Both the position numbers and the translations under genes were made by a program. 64,000 bases of DNA from Lycocorax pyrrhopterus obiensis (taxonomy: Eukaryota > Chordata > Aves > Passeriformes > Paradisaeidae). The notes beneath the pieces were generated by a model, which was given only the letters and a program-made list of their open reading frames with translations, did no database searches and was not told where the DNA came from. How positions within the stretch are numbered: the first letter of the stretch is position 1; every line of letters starts with the position of its first letter. Positions 25,591-36,240 of this stretch are shown here, piece after piece. The stretch lies in the NCBI GenBank assembly GCA_014706295.1, contig JACSVZ010000001.1, positions 45,170,383-45,234,382 on the forward strand, in the 5' to 3' direction.

Positions 25591-25682
25591 AGCAGGCAGC
25601 CAAGGGAAGTAAACCTTCTCTCCTATTCAGCAGTGGGGATGCCACAGCTGGAGTCCAGATCTGGGTCTCCGGTACAAGCAAG
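25591..25682 (+). mobile_element. Short CR1 LINE scrap (distal ORF2 region)
   Basis: About 90 bases resembling the CR1 segment that follows the reverse transcriptase (CAGCAGGCAGCCAAGGGAAG, then a CTCAGCACTGGTGAGG-like region and GGTCTCCGGTACAAG). It is directly followed by a GCAAGCAAG low-complexity stretch. Divergent, with approximate edges. Confidence 0.65.
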
Positions 25683-25735
25683 CAAGTAGATAAGCAAAGA
25701 AAAGAAATAAGCAAGCAAGCAAGGAAAAAGATCTC
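25683..25735. repeat. AAGC-type low-complexity tract
   Basis: Irregular AAGC and AAGA units next to the CR1 scrap, possibly seeded by it. Confidence 0.7.
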
Positions 25736-26757
25736 AAAATGGAAAGATTAGCAACTGCTTTGAAAGTTAAAAATTGAAGGCAATAAATTACTATGACTAT
25801 GGTATAAGCTTTCTAACAGCAGATACATTGACTTGCATCATTCAGAAGAACGTTCCAAAAACAGCCCTATAATAGAAAAGCCATCCTGTAGACTTTAATT
25901 TATTCATTCTGAAAAGAAACTAAGACAGAAAAAAACCCTAAGTTACTTCACTACCCAAAACCAAAACAGTGAAAATCCTAAATTGCTCCACTACCCAAAA
26001 AGACGTGATTATTTCTTTTAAAGCCTACATAATTCTGACTAGCATTTCAAAATAATGAAACTTTAAGTAATAAATATGACATCACGAAACAGTATAATAA
26101 AAGTGAAATATATAAGTTATTCAAATATTTTAGCTGTTAAAATTTGTACCGTATTATTTTGACTGAAACTGTTGGCATTGCAACATTTTTTCTTTCAAAT
26201 AGCTCCACTCAGTTTTGCAGGGGATTTGCAGTTGGATTGCACTCCAACAAAAAACACCCACATTCAAAACCATTCCTAATAATAAGGTAGTTCAAATCAG
26301 TCTGAAAGTACATTTCAGTGTTTTTTTTATTTTTATACAGAACAGTGGGATAGATTGAAATATTACAATTCAGTTATTTTTCGTTGGCTGGAAAAGTGTA
26401 GAAACATATCACAGAAATAATTTTATTTGATATGACTCCATCTGAGCCTTTCCTGAAAATTTTCACAGATTAATTTATGGTAGGATAGATGTCAGAACAG
26501 AACTATACCACCCAGTGATGCATCATGTCCTTCTTTAATAATGAAGATCATTGTATTTTTCTGTCCAGATCTGTTTAAACTCCCACTATAGAACCATGCA
26601 AACAGGTCCAAGGTCTGTCCAAGATGTATTCAAGTCCAATAGGCTTCACATGGAATTTCGTATTTTATTCCTATCCGAGTCAGGGGTTTAATACTTGTTC
26701 TAGAAAAGGTGGAATTAGTCCATAGATAAATACATTAGAAATTCTAATCTTAATAGC
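25736..26757. other. AT-rich DNA with a short spaced duplication
   Basis: No gene. A 24-base motif ending CACTACCCAAAA occurs at 25937-25960 and again, with three changes, at 25977-26000 (period 40). Confidence 0.5.
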
Positions 26758-26965
26758 AGAGTCATCGACAGGCTTGGGTTGGAAGAGACCTTAAAGATCA
26801 TCAAGGTCCAATGCCATCCCTGCCATGGACAAGGACAGCTTCCACTAGACCAGGTTTCTTAAAGTCCCATCCAACCCGACCTTGAACAATCCCTGGGATG
26901 AGGCAACCACAACTTCTCTGGACAATCTGTTTCTGTGCCTCACTACCCTCCAACTGAGGAAAGTT
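26758..26965 (-). mobile_element. CR1 LINE 3' end fragment
   Basis: Reverse-orientation CR1 3' end starting near the terminal motif (AGAGTCATCGACAGGCTTGG). It continues with GGTTGGAAGAGACCTTAAAG and the downstream CR1 3' block including TCCCATCCAACC. It is 5' truncated after roughly 200 bases. Confidence 0.9.
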
Positions 26966-27814
26966 TCACAAAAAAGTTTTGAGCTATGTACATACTACAG
27001 ATGTTTTAAACTTTCAATATTATCAGTGTCTAAAATCTGTACAACATAAATTACTTTTCACTCAGATATCTTTCATAATTTTTGAGTATACACGCATACT
27101 TTGCTCAACTAAAATTTATAACTTAATTTAGTTTTCACTCGTATGGTAGCATTTTGAAAGAACATTAGCAAATGTCAATGTCAAATAAAAACGTTCTACT
27201 TTGTGGAGTTTTCTATGTGCTGTCATATTTTGAATGAAAATATAATTTTCTATGTAATGTACTTAATTTAAGAATACTAGCATTTACCTAATACTCGTTG
27301 TAGTTCTTCGAAAATAAAAAATTAAATGTTTTATGTGAAAACAGCTAACTCTCATCTTGGAAAATGGAAACTGGTTTTTTTTGCATAAAAGCATAAATTA
27401 TATCCCAGAGGCAAGAATTTCTACAATACTGTATAAGCCACATTAGAGGCCTTAATGTTGACATTTAATTCAGACTTCATAACCAGACCTCATATTCTGT
27501 GCTCATAATAATACCACTTTCTCTTAGAAAATCAGGCAAAGAAAGTCTTTCATATTCTCCCATGTCAGAAGTAAAGAAACATAGTCTTTACTACAATTTG
27601 AAGAGCAGCTAGTCCTGAATGATATTGACTGGTAATAAAGCAGTACAGGGTTTGAACTGTAATGTTTGAGAAAAAAAAAATTAACTCCTGCGTAAGTGAA
27701 AAAAGAAAGTTAAAATAAAAAGAAATTACGATAAAATCCACTTAAATATTATTATTTTCTTCTGAAAAAAAGTGCACAAAAACTTACAGGCTTGTAGAAA
27801 ATCAAAACAAATCA
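26966..27814. other. AT-rich DNA without recognised features
   Basis: Only short random open frames; no repeat family recognised. Confidence 0.5.
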
Positions 27815-28545
27815 AAGAGGTCCCCTTTTGATCACCTCTGGAGGTCATTTCAGCCAACCTCCCTGCTCAAGCAAGGTAACATAGAGCTAATTGGTCAAGA
27901 CCATCTCTAGTGGCTTTTGAGTATCTCTGAGAGAAAGACTCCACAGCCTCTCTGGGTAACCTGTGTCAGTATGCTTGGTCACCCACAGGCAAAAAGTATT
28001 TCCTGATGTTGGGAGGGAACCTCCTGTGTGCCAATTTGTGCAAGCTGCGTCTGGTCTTGTCACTGGACACCACTGAAAAGAGCCTGGCTTTGTACTTTTT
28101 GCACAGTCCCTCAACCTTCTCCAGGATAAACAGTCTCAAATATCCCAGCTTCTCCTCACATGAGAGAGGCTTCAGACCCTGGATCACCTTCATGGAATTT
28201 TCATTTGGACTCTTTCCAGTATGTCCATGTCTCTTTTTTTCCAGGGGCCCCAGAACTGGGTAGAGTACTCCAGTTGTGACTCACCTGTGCTGAGTGAAGG
28301 GGGAGGATCACCGCCATCCAACTGGTGGCAATGCTAGTTCACGACACCATTAGTCCTCTTTGCCAAAGGGGACATGGCTGGCTCAAGTTAAGCTTGATGT
28401 CCACAGGACCTTTATGTCCTTTTCTAAAAAGCTGTTTTCCAATAAGTCAGCCCTCGGCATATATAGGTGCCTGCCGCTATTCCCCACTGGGAGCAGGATA
28501 TTGCTCTTTCCTTTGTTGAACCACATGAGGTTCCTGTAACGAAGA
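27815..28545 (-). mobile_element. CR1 LINE fragment, distal ORF2 and 3' UTR
   Basis: About 730 bases of CR1 in minus orientation. The left side carries the 3' UTR-like block and the right side reaches the ORF2 segment after the reverse transcriptase active site. Recognisable DNA includes CACAGCCTCTCTGGGTAACC at 27941, CACTGGACACCACTGAAAAG at 28062 and GAGTACTCCAGTTGTGACTC at 28263. Many small indels break any ORF2 frame, so the opposed open frames of 60-85 codons are not functional. Confidence 0.9.
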
Positions 28546-29177
28546 TCCTGTCTCTCACTACTGGTTGTCTTCATAAAAGTTCTTCATGAAGGAGCTCACA
28601 GGTGGCTGAGACACATAAACGCCCCAGTGGAGGATGCACTCAGGGTCCCATCAGAAACCCCGCACATATTCCAGTTCAGATGCCTATTTATATTTTGTGG
28701 AATTTGCACACTTAGATCAAGCAACTGTGATAAATTTAAGCTTGTTAGTAGGCTTTTCATCTCAAGTTTTTGCTTTTTAAAAATAAATAGAAGAAAAAAA
28801 ACCACAAGCACTCTTCTACTGAAGCAATCCATAAGTTCTACTATGAAACGTGTGACGACATTTTAAAAATAAGCCGAGTAGTTTGGAATTATTGATTACA
28901 TATTATTGATTTTTTAAATTATTTTGAATTATTAGCTAAAACATTATTATGCTTATAGTAGACTTAGACATGTAAATAATTTATTAATTCCTCTTCACTA
29001 GTAGAAATGTTAGAAAACATGTTAAAATTGTCTGTATTTGCAAGTAATGAACAGTTTCACAAATATTTTTAATATTATTTAAGTGGTTCACTTTTTTGAT
29101 TTCTTCAATAAAGTTTCTTTGCCTAAAATGTTGTTTATAGGAATATTTTTTCTATATTAAAAAATTTATTCAGCATG
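28546..29177. other. AT-rich DNA without recognised features
   Basis: No repeat or gene recognised. Very AT-rich from 28880 onward. Confidence 0.5.
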
Positions 29178-29585
29178 ATTAGACTAGAACAGAACAGAAT
29201 AAAATAGAACACTATAGTTTAAGTTGGAAGGGATCTACAAAGACGCTCTAGTCCAACTTCCTGAACACTTCAAGGATGACCAAAAGGTAAAGCAGGTTAT
29301 TAAGGGCGTTATCCAAATTTCTCTTAAACACTGACAAGATTAGGGCATCATCCGCCTCTCTAGGAAGCCTGTTGCATAGTTTTACTACTCTTTCAGCAAA
29401 GAAATTATTCCCATTGTCCAGTCTGAACATTCCCTGATGCAGCTTTGAACCATTCTTCTCATGCATCCGTTCCCTGGATCCCAGAGAGAAGAGATCACCA
29501 CCTCTCTCTCCAATTCTCAGGAAGATGCAGACAGCAGTAAGGTTAGCTTTTAGCCTCCTTCTGCCCAAATTAGACAAACAGAATT
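29178..29585 (-). mobile_element. CR1 LINE 3' end fragment of a different subfamily
   Basis: Minus-oriented CR1 3' end. The terminal motif reads AGAACAGAACAGAATAAAAT on the plus strand, a TTCTATTCT-type tail that differs from the ATCATAGAAT type at 4161. It is followed by GTTGGAAGGGATCTACAAAG and about 350 bases of CR1 ORF2 end. A 109-codon open stretch at 29248-29577 reads through the ORF2 C-terminus on the minus strand (LGSRERMHEKNGS, FFAERVVKLCNRLPREA). This is the least eroded reading frame among the minus-strand 3' fragments. Confidence 0.85.
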
Positions 29586-30499
29586 TTTAAAGCGTAGTTG
29601 GGAAACGTACACCTGTAGTATCAAATCGTTAGTAACTACACTTGGTCATTGTCATTTCAAAACGAGTAAGAACAGGGTATCAAGCATGACCATTAAAAAA
29701 CACCTGTATTTCAAATATGGTTCTGATCCTGAAGCTAGTAATCAACCCTTGGGCTGCTAATAAACAGTTAGACAGAGGTCCTTATGGCCTCTGTAGGGGC
29801 TCTTACATTTTCTCAGTCTGAGGTGCAAATGAGGTAGGGCTCTGTGGTAAAGGAGACTGTGTTGTTACATGCTGGTCTCTGCAGAAGATGGAAAGAGTGA
29901 AGAGACATGGGGAGCAGTGTGATGGATGATATGCAGTAGAGATCCCCAGGCTTTTCTGTCTTTGCCACCTGGTAGTTCACACACTACAGCTGAGCTATAC
30001 TTGGCCTGGTTGGAAGCCAGGAGCTGTCACTGTCACCATTGATTTAAAGCGCTGCACCTAGGCTTAGCACATTTGTCATCCTTCTTAAGTGTAGTGAAAA
30101 CTTCTTGTGTTGGATACACCCACAGAACTGTTTCATATATTTTTAGTAGTTTTAGTGCTTAATCTGATGTGCACTGGACACACTGGTCCTAAGCAGCTGG
30201 TATCCAAAATACAGAAACAAAGAATAAAGAGGAAGTAACAACTGGATAACTGTCTGTATCTGATGAATGTATGGACAACATAAATATGGAAAAATGTATA
30301 TGAAATAAGTTGTTACTCTTAGTGTTCAGTTAAAGACTTTTTAGTTGGTCTCTTTTAATGAAGGTTATGTATTTTATATACATTTGTTTGTCTTTGAAAA
30401 GAGTTCACTGGGAGAACTACTGTCACATTATGGTATTCCCAAAATCAGCAAAGGCTCTTCTCTCTTACATCATACACAGCTAAGCCAGGTGTTAGATAG
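29586..30499. other. DNA without recognised features
   Basis: Mixed composition, moderately GC-rich at 29750-30060. No family recognised by eye. Confidence 0.45.
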
Positions 30500-31240
30500 A
30501 AAAGGGAAAATACTGTACCCATCTTTAAAAAGGGTGGAAAGGAGGACCCTGGGAACAACTGACCTGTCAGCCTCACCTCTGTGCCTGGAAAAATCATGGA
30601 ACAGATCCTATTAGAAGCTAAACATGGCTTCACCAAGGGCGAGTCCTGACTGACCAAACCAGTGGCCTTCTCTGATGGAGTGATCACATCAGTGAACAAA
30701 AGAAGGGATACAGATGTCATTTGTCTAGACTTTTGTAAAGCCTTTGACACAGTCCTTCACAACATCCTTCTCTAAATCGGAGAGAGAGAGATTTGGTGGG
30801 TAGGCTGGTAGATAGACACAAAATTTTTTGGACAGCCACGTCCAGAAAGTAATGGTTGGGGACTCGGAGTCCTGGTGGTCACCAATGACAAATGGCGTCC
30901 TTCAGGGGTCCATATTAGGACCAGTGTTATTTAGTATCTTCATTAAAGACAGAGATGGAGGAATCAAGTGCAGCCTCAAAAAATTTGTCAACGACACCAA
31001 GCTGAGTGGTGCAGAGGACATGCCTGAAGGATGGGATGCCATCCAGAGGAACCTGGACAAGCTTGAGAAATATTCCCATGAGAACGTCATGCTGTTTAAC
31101 ACGACCAAGCTCAAGGCATTGCACCTGGGTCAGGGCAACCCCAGTACCAATACTGACTGAGGGATGAACTGATCAAGAGCAGCCCTGCCAAGGACTTCGG
31201 GGTCTGGACATGAGGCAGAAATGTGCACTTGCAGCTGAGA
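30500..31240 (+). mobile_element. CR1 LINE fragment, reverse transcriptase region
   Basis: Plus-oriented internal CR1 from just before palm motif A to the segment after the active site. The last clear CR1 bases (ATGTGCACTTGCAGC at 31221-31235) run directly into a GAAA microsatellite, so the 3' half and tail are missing. Frames are broken by indels and by stops such as that near 30774. Confidence 0.9.
30725..31160 (+). pseudogene. Broken CR1 ORF2 reverse transcriptase fragment
   Basis: Motif A is intact as LDFCKAFD at 30725-30748. The motif B block GVLQGSILGPVLFSIFI lies in the open stretch 30828-31160, and motif C reads FVND at 30984-30995 in place of FADD, losing the first catalytic Asp. 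Motif A and motif C are in different frames, so at least one frameshift separates them. The following DAIQRNLDKLEKYSHE block is typical of CR1 after motif C. Confidence 0.9.
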
Positions 31241-31289
31241 GAAGGAAAGAAAGAGAGAAAGAAAGTGAAAGAAAGAAAGAAAGAGAGAA

Positions 31290-31320
<31 letters not shown>

Positions 31321-31328
31321 GAAAGAAA

Positions 31329-31407
<79 letters not shown>

Positions 31408-31436
31408 GAAAAGAAAGAAAGAAAAAGGAAAAGATC
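31240..31436. repeat. Long GAAA microsatellite growing out of CR1 sequence
   Basis: About 200 bases of purine-only plus strand: first irregular GAGA/GAAA units, then an uninterrupted GAAA block from about 31329 to 31407, then decaying units. It begins exactly where the CR1 fragment stops, in an AGAAAG-rich part of that element. The Lys/Glu/Arg-rich open frames across it, and the Ser/Leu/Phe-rich ones on the other strand, are repeat artefacts. Confidence 0.97.
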
Positions 31437-32699
31437 ATCAGACTGTTTATAAAGTGTTTATAAGCTTTGCTGTTAATAAGGCAGTCAGAGACAAAAGAGG
31501 ATACACCATAACCAGTGAAAGCCATCTTCATTCTTCTCTTTCCTTTTTCAGGGCTTCTGCTCACCATGTTAAGCAGGCAGGATATTTGCTCACTCAGATA
31601 TATAGAACTAATTTCTCTTCAGTGTCTAAACAAAGCTTAGGCTTCAACATGATCACTTAGTAACCTGGAGATGTAATACTGCATTTTGAACTCACAAACA
31701 GAATCCTTATACTTTTACATCAGTTTTATGTTTTCATGAAGCAAAAATGTAAAGGGTTTTATAGGTGAAAGCCTGAGATGAAAGATTGTGACAATCAAGT
31801 TCTTTGCTTTCAAATCCAGCTCAAATTATTCTTTATTTTTCATATATCTGATAACTAAACACAAAAAATCTGGCAGGATTAAAGATAAATGTCTCTCAAA
31901 TAGCAGAAACACTAGGACAATTTATTTTATTAATTCTGCTGATATATTAGCATGAAACATATAAGGCTGCTAAACCCTTTCTGAAGTCAAATGTGGAGCT
32001 TAAATGAGTTTTGTAATTGAGTTGAATCAAATGTGCAGATGCTATGTGTGGAATTGAAATTGCAAGCAAGAAGGGAGAACAATTTTGTAAGGAAGGTTCC
32101 CAAGCTTAAAAGAATAATTAATTACTTTATAATGATTTTATGACTAAGCATGAATTTTACAACTTTAAGAAAGCTGCATAAAATGAAATTGGAGCACATA
32201 GAGTATTGAAAGTCCAGGCAAAAAATGAGAATACACCAAATTATTAAGTCAAGCTGTACCTCACAAGGCAAGTTAGAATAAATGAAGATTTCTCTGCAGT
32301 TATAACTATCTATAAATATCTATATCTTCTATATCTATATCTAAAAAGGACCACAAGGGCACAGTGCATGAGAAAGACATTATGGATCCTAGACCTAAAA
32401 AGTATACACATAATGATATGAATACATATGACACCAAAGAAATGACAAAGTAATAGGTATGTTAGCTGATCCTTTTTCAGATGAGGGAATATTTCCCAGT
32501 TTCTGAAACCTTCACCTGGCCGTAGAATGCATAGAAATCACAAGTCAAGATATTGTTTATGCAATTCACCTAAGAAAGGCAGAAGTACAGAACTAGGTTT
32601 TAGCAAAGAAGTCTTTTTGCGGTAACACTAAATGACTAATAATGATGTTCTGTAAGTTATAAATACCTGTATATATTTATATATGTATAATTCTGATTG
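31437..32699. other. AT-rich DNA without recognised features
   Basis: No repeat family recognised apart from a short TATCTA-rich stretch at 32308-32343. Confidence 0.5.
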
Positions 32700-33705
32700 C
32701 ATTTGTGTATTATATTTGCAGGTTTTGATACACGGGTGTCTGTTTTGAGAAGCTGCCAGAAGCTTCCCCTAAGTCTGATAGAACAAATGCCCATTGGCTC
32801 CTAGGTGGACCCACAGCTGGGCAATGCCAATCGCATCAGAAAGAGTGGTAACATACGGGATAACATATTTTAGAAGGGAAAAAGTTACAGCACAAAAGCA
32901 TGTTGTAGGGGAGTGAGAATATGTGAGAGAAACAGCCCTGCAGACACCAAGGTCTGTGAAGGATGGGAAGCAGATGCTTCAGACAGCAGAGCAAAGATTC
33001 CCCTGCATCCTGTGGTACAGACCATGGTGAGGCAGCTGTGTCCCTGCAGCAGTGATCCACCTGCGGCACATGGAAAGCCCCAAACCAGAGGAGGTGAATG
33101 CCTGAAGGAGGCTGCTACTCTGCGGAAAGTCCACACTGGGACAAGTTTCTTGCCGAGATTTGTGACCTCATGGGGGACCCTCACTGGAGAAGTCTGTTCC
33201 TGTAGGACTGCACCCTGTGGAAGGGATCCACACTGGAGCAGTTCGTGAAGAACTGCAGCCTGTGGGAAGGACTGACAGTGGAGAGTTTCATGGTGGACTG
33301 CCTCTTATGGCAGGGCCCCCATGCTTGAGCAGGAGAAGAGTCTGAGGAGTCCTCCCCCTGGGCAGAAGAGATTGGTAGAGACGTGATGAGCCAATTGCAG
33401 CCCCCATCTCCCTGTGCTGCTGGTGGGGAGAACATAGAAAACTCAGGAATGAAGTACAGGAAGAAGGGAGAGGTGGAAGAAGGTATTCTAAGATTTGGTG
33501 GTTTTTTCTCATTACCCTATTTAATTGACTGCTTTCTCTGAGTCAAGTCTGTTTTGCCCATGATGGGAATTGGTGAGTGATCTCTCCCTCTCCTTATTTA
33601 GACGCACAAGTTTTTGTTATATTTTCACTCCTCATTCACCTTGGGGGGGAAGTGACAGAACAGCTTTCATGGGCACGTGGCATCCAGCCAAGGTTAACCC
33701 ACCAG
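32700..33705 (+). mobile_element. Solo LTR of an avian endogenous retrovirus (about 1 kb)
   Basis: Recognised as a common bird LTR type of about 1 kb. The 5' part has AGAAGCTGCCAGAAGCT, followed by internally repetitive GC-richer sequence with recurring CACACTGGAG-like units and ACTGCAGCC blocks. The downstream part (33545-33600) has CAAGTCTGTTTTGCC and TTGGTGAGTGATCTCTCCCT, and the end has CCAGCCAAGGTTAACCCACCA. It shares these blocks in the same order with the elements at 62679 and 63025. No retroviral gene flanks it, so it is a solo LTR. Exact ends and family name were not determined; ERVL-type is my guess. The open frames inside it, up to 111 codons, have no retroviral motif. Confidence 0.85.
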
Positions 33706-36177
33706 AATGCATTATAAAAGTGAATTTGAATTGTTGCTGGTCCAGGGAAGGAACACTCTTATGGTCAGAAGAAAGGAAAACATTCAATTGGAGAACAAAT
33801 CAGCTTAATATGCATGATTTAACAAAGGGGATATAATGGGTGTCTTTAAGTATACATGGGATAAGCTCAAGGGATAAAAAAATCTGTTTGGAGTGATAAA
33901 TCACGTTGATGCAAGAATGTATCAGTACATACATTTATACTGGAAATAAAAAGAAAGTTTCTGAAAAATGGAGGGGAAAATAATCTATTACTTGTTGAAA
34001 AGCAGGTTTATATTAAAATCTAGATGTCTTTTCCCCAGTAGTGATTTTTTCCTGATGTGGAAGAGAAGTAAGATGAAGAAAACCAGTTCTAGATCATTTG
34101 CAACTTCTTTTACTGAAACCATCCTGTATCTGCAGTCTCCTCTTACTACACATCCACACAGCAAATAATCAAAGTTAGTAAGAGTCTGCAGTAGTCTCCT
34201 GTGCTCATTTCCAGGGCAGGATGCAAAAGTCCAGTTTATTTAATTATGTACTCGGAAGTTATAAAAAAGGGAAAGTGAATTTAGCTTGCACTGAAAAATT
34301 TATTTTAAAAAATCCCAAGCTTGTAAGACTCAAGTCTGCAACTCTAATGATTGTTTTGTTTTGGTTTATCTTGTTTTAAATCTTTTTGTGTATATCTACT
34401 ATGCATATATTCATATATTAAATATGTGTGTTTGTACCTTAAGCATTTTTGGCAGTTCAGTAGAATCTATTATTGAAAGTGTTATATCAGTATCAGACAG
34501 ACAGATGCACATAGGAAGCAAGACAGCTGGGAAATAGTAGCTGAAGTGTGTGAAAGGAAGGATAGATACCACCTCCTCATTTTCTGTATCAATTATACCT
34601 TGGAAGTAAGAACAAAACCAGGGATTAGAAAACAGCACAGCTTGTCATGGTTTTCTAATGTCATGGATGCAAGCAAAACAAAGCCTGAAATTTCTTTGTA
34701 CTCTTGCTAGTTTTATATGGTTTGTAAGCTGTGCTTTATCTAAAGGAACATATACATGTTTAAGAGCGCTTTCTATGTAAAATGGTGCACTGTATCATAA
34801 GTTAGGATCTGCTTCGGGAAAATGAGCATATCATGCAGAACTAATAATGAAGAAAAAATTCTAAATTTCTTTTTAAAAAACAAATGAATCTCAAGCAAAG
34901 AGAGAAATTTACAATACTCAGGCAACTAACACTCATAGCATTCAATAAATGATGAAATATCTAGGGCTAAGAAACACTTGCTGAGTAATTACGCTCCTTT
35001 TTTACACAAAATAGAGTTGGGAATAACCAGCCTAAAAAATATCTAATAACCCATTATTGTATGAAGCGTGGCCCCCTGATACTATTTGCTGTATTCATAA
35101 AGTGCAGTTTTTCAAAACTCAAATCCTCAAGCCCACTTAAGAGCTTAAGGTGTACATTTGTACTGTTTGGAATATTTTGGTTTAACAGAAAAAACCAGTT
35201 TTGATAACTGCAGTTATCTATTATATACTGGTATTATACATCAGTCACTGATGTAAAAACTCAGGAAGAATTAGGTTTCAATGAGTTTTTTACCCCTAAT
35301 TATAAAAGTACCAAAAAATGAAGCTAAGGTGGAGTTCCCAGTTAAAGATTCCCTACTAGACTGGAGGTGATTGGGAGAAACCGGGGAGCGAGTGAGAGAA
35401 AAAAAAAACAAGTGAGAGAAAAAGAGCAGAATTTGTAGTTGCTCAGGAATGCTCTCCTGTACGGTATCTTACTAAGGAATTATTAAAGGACCACGAGGGA
35501 ATTTGAGGGAGAGTAAAGGTGTTGCAACTGAGGTGGAATTCTTCCTAGACAATGTGGGTGTGCTCAACAAAAAATGCCATACTACTAAACATGCAGAAGC
35601 ATTGAGTCAGCAGAGTTTGATGACAGCCTTTGATAAACTAGTTGATGTAAATAGGTGTAGTACTTTAAAAACAGAGGTCCTATCTCCCAAAATCAGTCAT
35701 CAATCTTTTGCTTTTCTTTTCTTTTACTGTGGCTTAGAAACTGAAAATGAGAAAAAGGCAGAGCATTGTTCGGGACTAACAGAGTAATTTGAGCGCACAA
35801 TGCTCTTTGTAAAGCTGTCAAACACAGTTCTGAAACTACTGCAGTAATAAGTTGTAGAAATTAATACTTTACAGAATTATGTTTGAACTGCTTACATTAT
35901 ATGTTACAATTTGTCAATATTGGAACTATGCAGAATATAAATAAGAATAAAATATTTTTTCTTTTCTTGAAAAAGGGAAGCATATAATCACATTATTGAA
36001 GACTATCTTACAATGGGCTGCTTTCACATATCATTTCCTAATTTTTATTTGTTGAAATGTACAAACTGAAAGTTTTGTAACCTGTACTGTTGATGATGAT
36101 GATGTTTTGTAAGATTTATAATTCTTAAAGTAAATCAAGAGTTTTTCAGAAAAGAAATTATAAGTTAATAATTTTTC

Positions 36178-36240
36178 AAATGTGAAACTTAAATGATTTT
36201 AAATTTTTAAATGTGAAATTTAAATGATATTTAAATTTTT
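36178..36240. repeat. Two-copy tandem duplication of about 31 bases
   Basis: Two adjacent units, each starting AAATGTGAAA and ending in a T run, differ at a few positions. The second unit has one extra base. Confidence 0.85.

Noticed and set aside
19020..30200. Similar phrases TGGATACACTGGTCCTA (19061) and TGGACACACTGGTCCTAA (30174) as a possible shared repeat
   Set aside because: Similarity is limited to about 20 bases and does not extend to either side, so chance cannot be excluded.
31210..31660. Long Lys/Glu/Arg-rich open frames, and a Ser/Leu/Phe-rich frame on the other strand
   Set aside because: They are translations of the GAAA microsatellite, which has no stop codon in several frames; there is no independent coding evidence.
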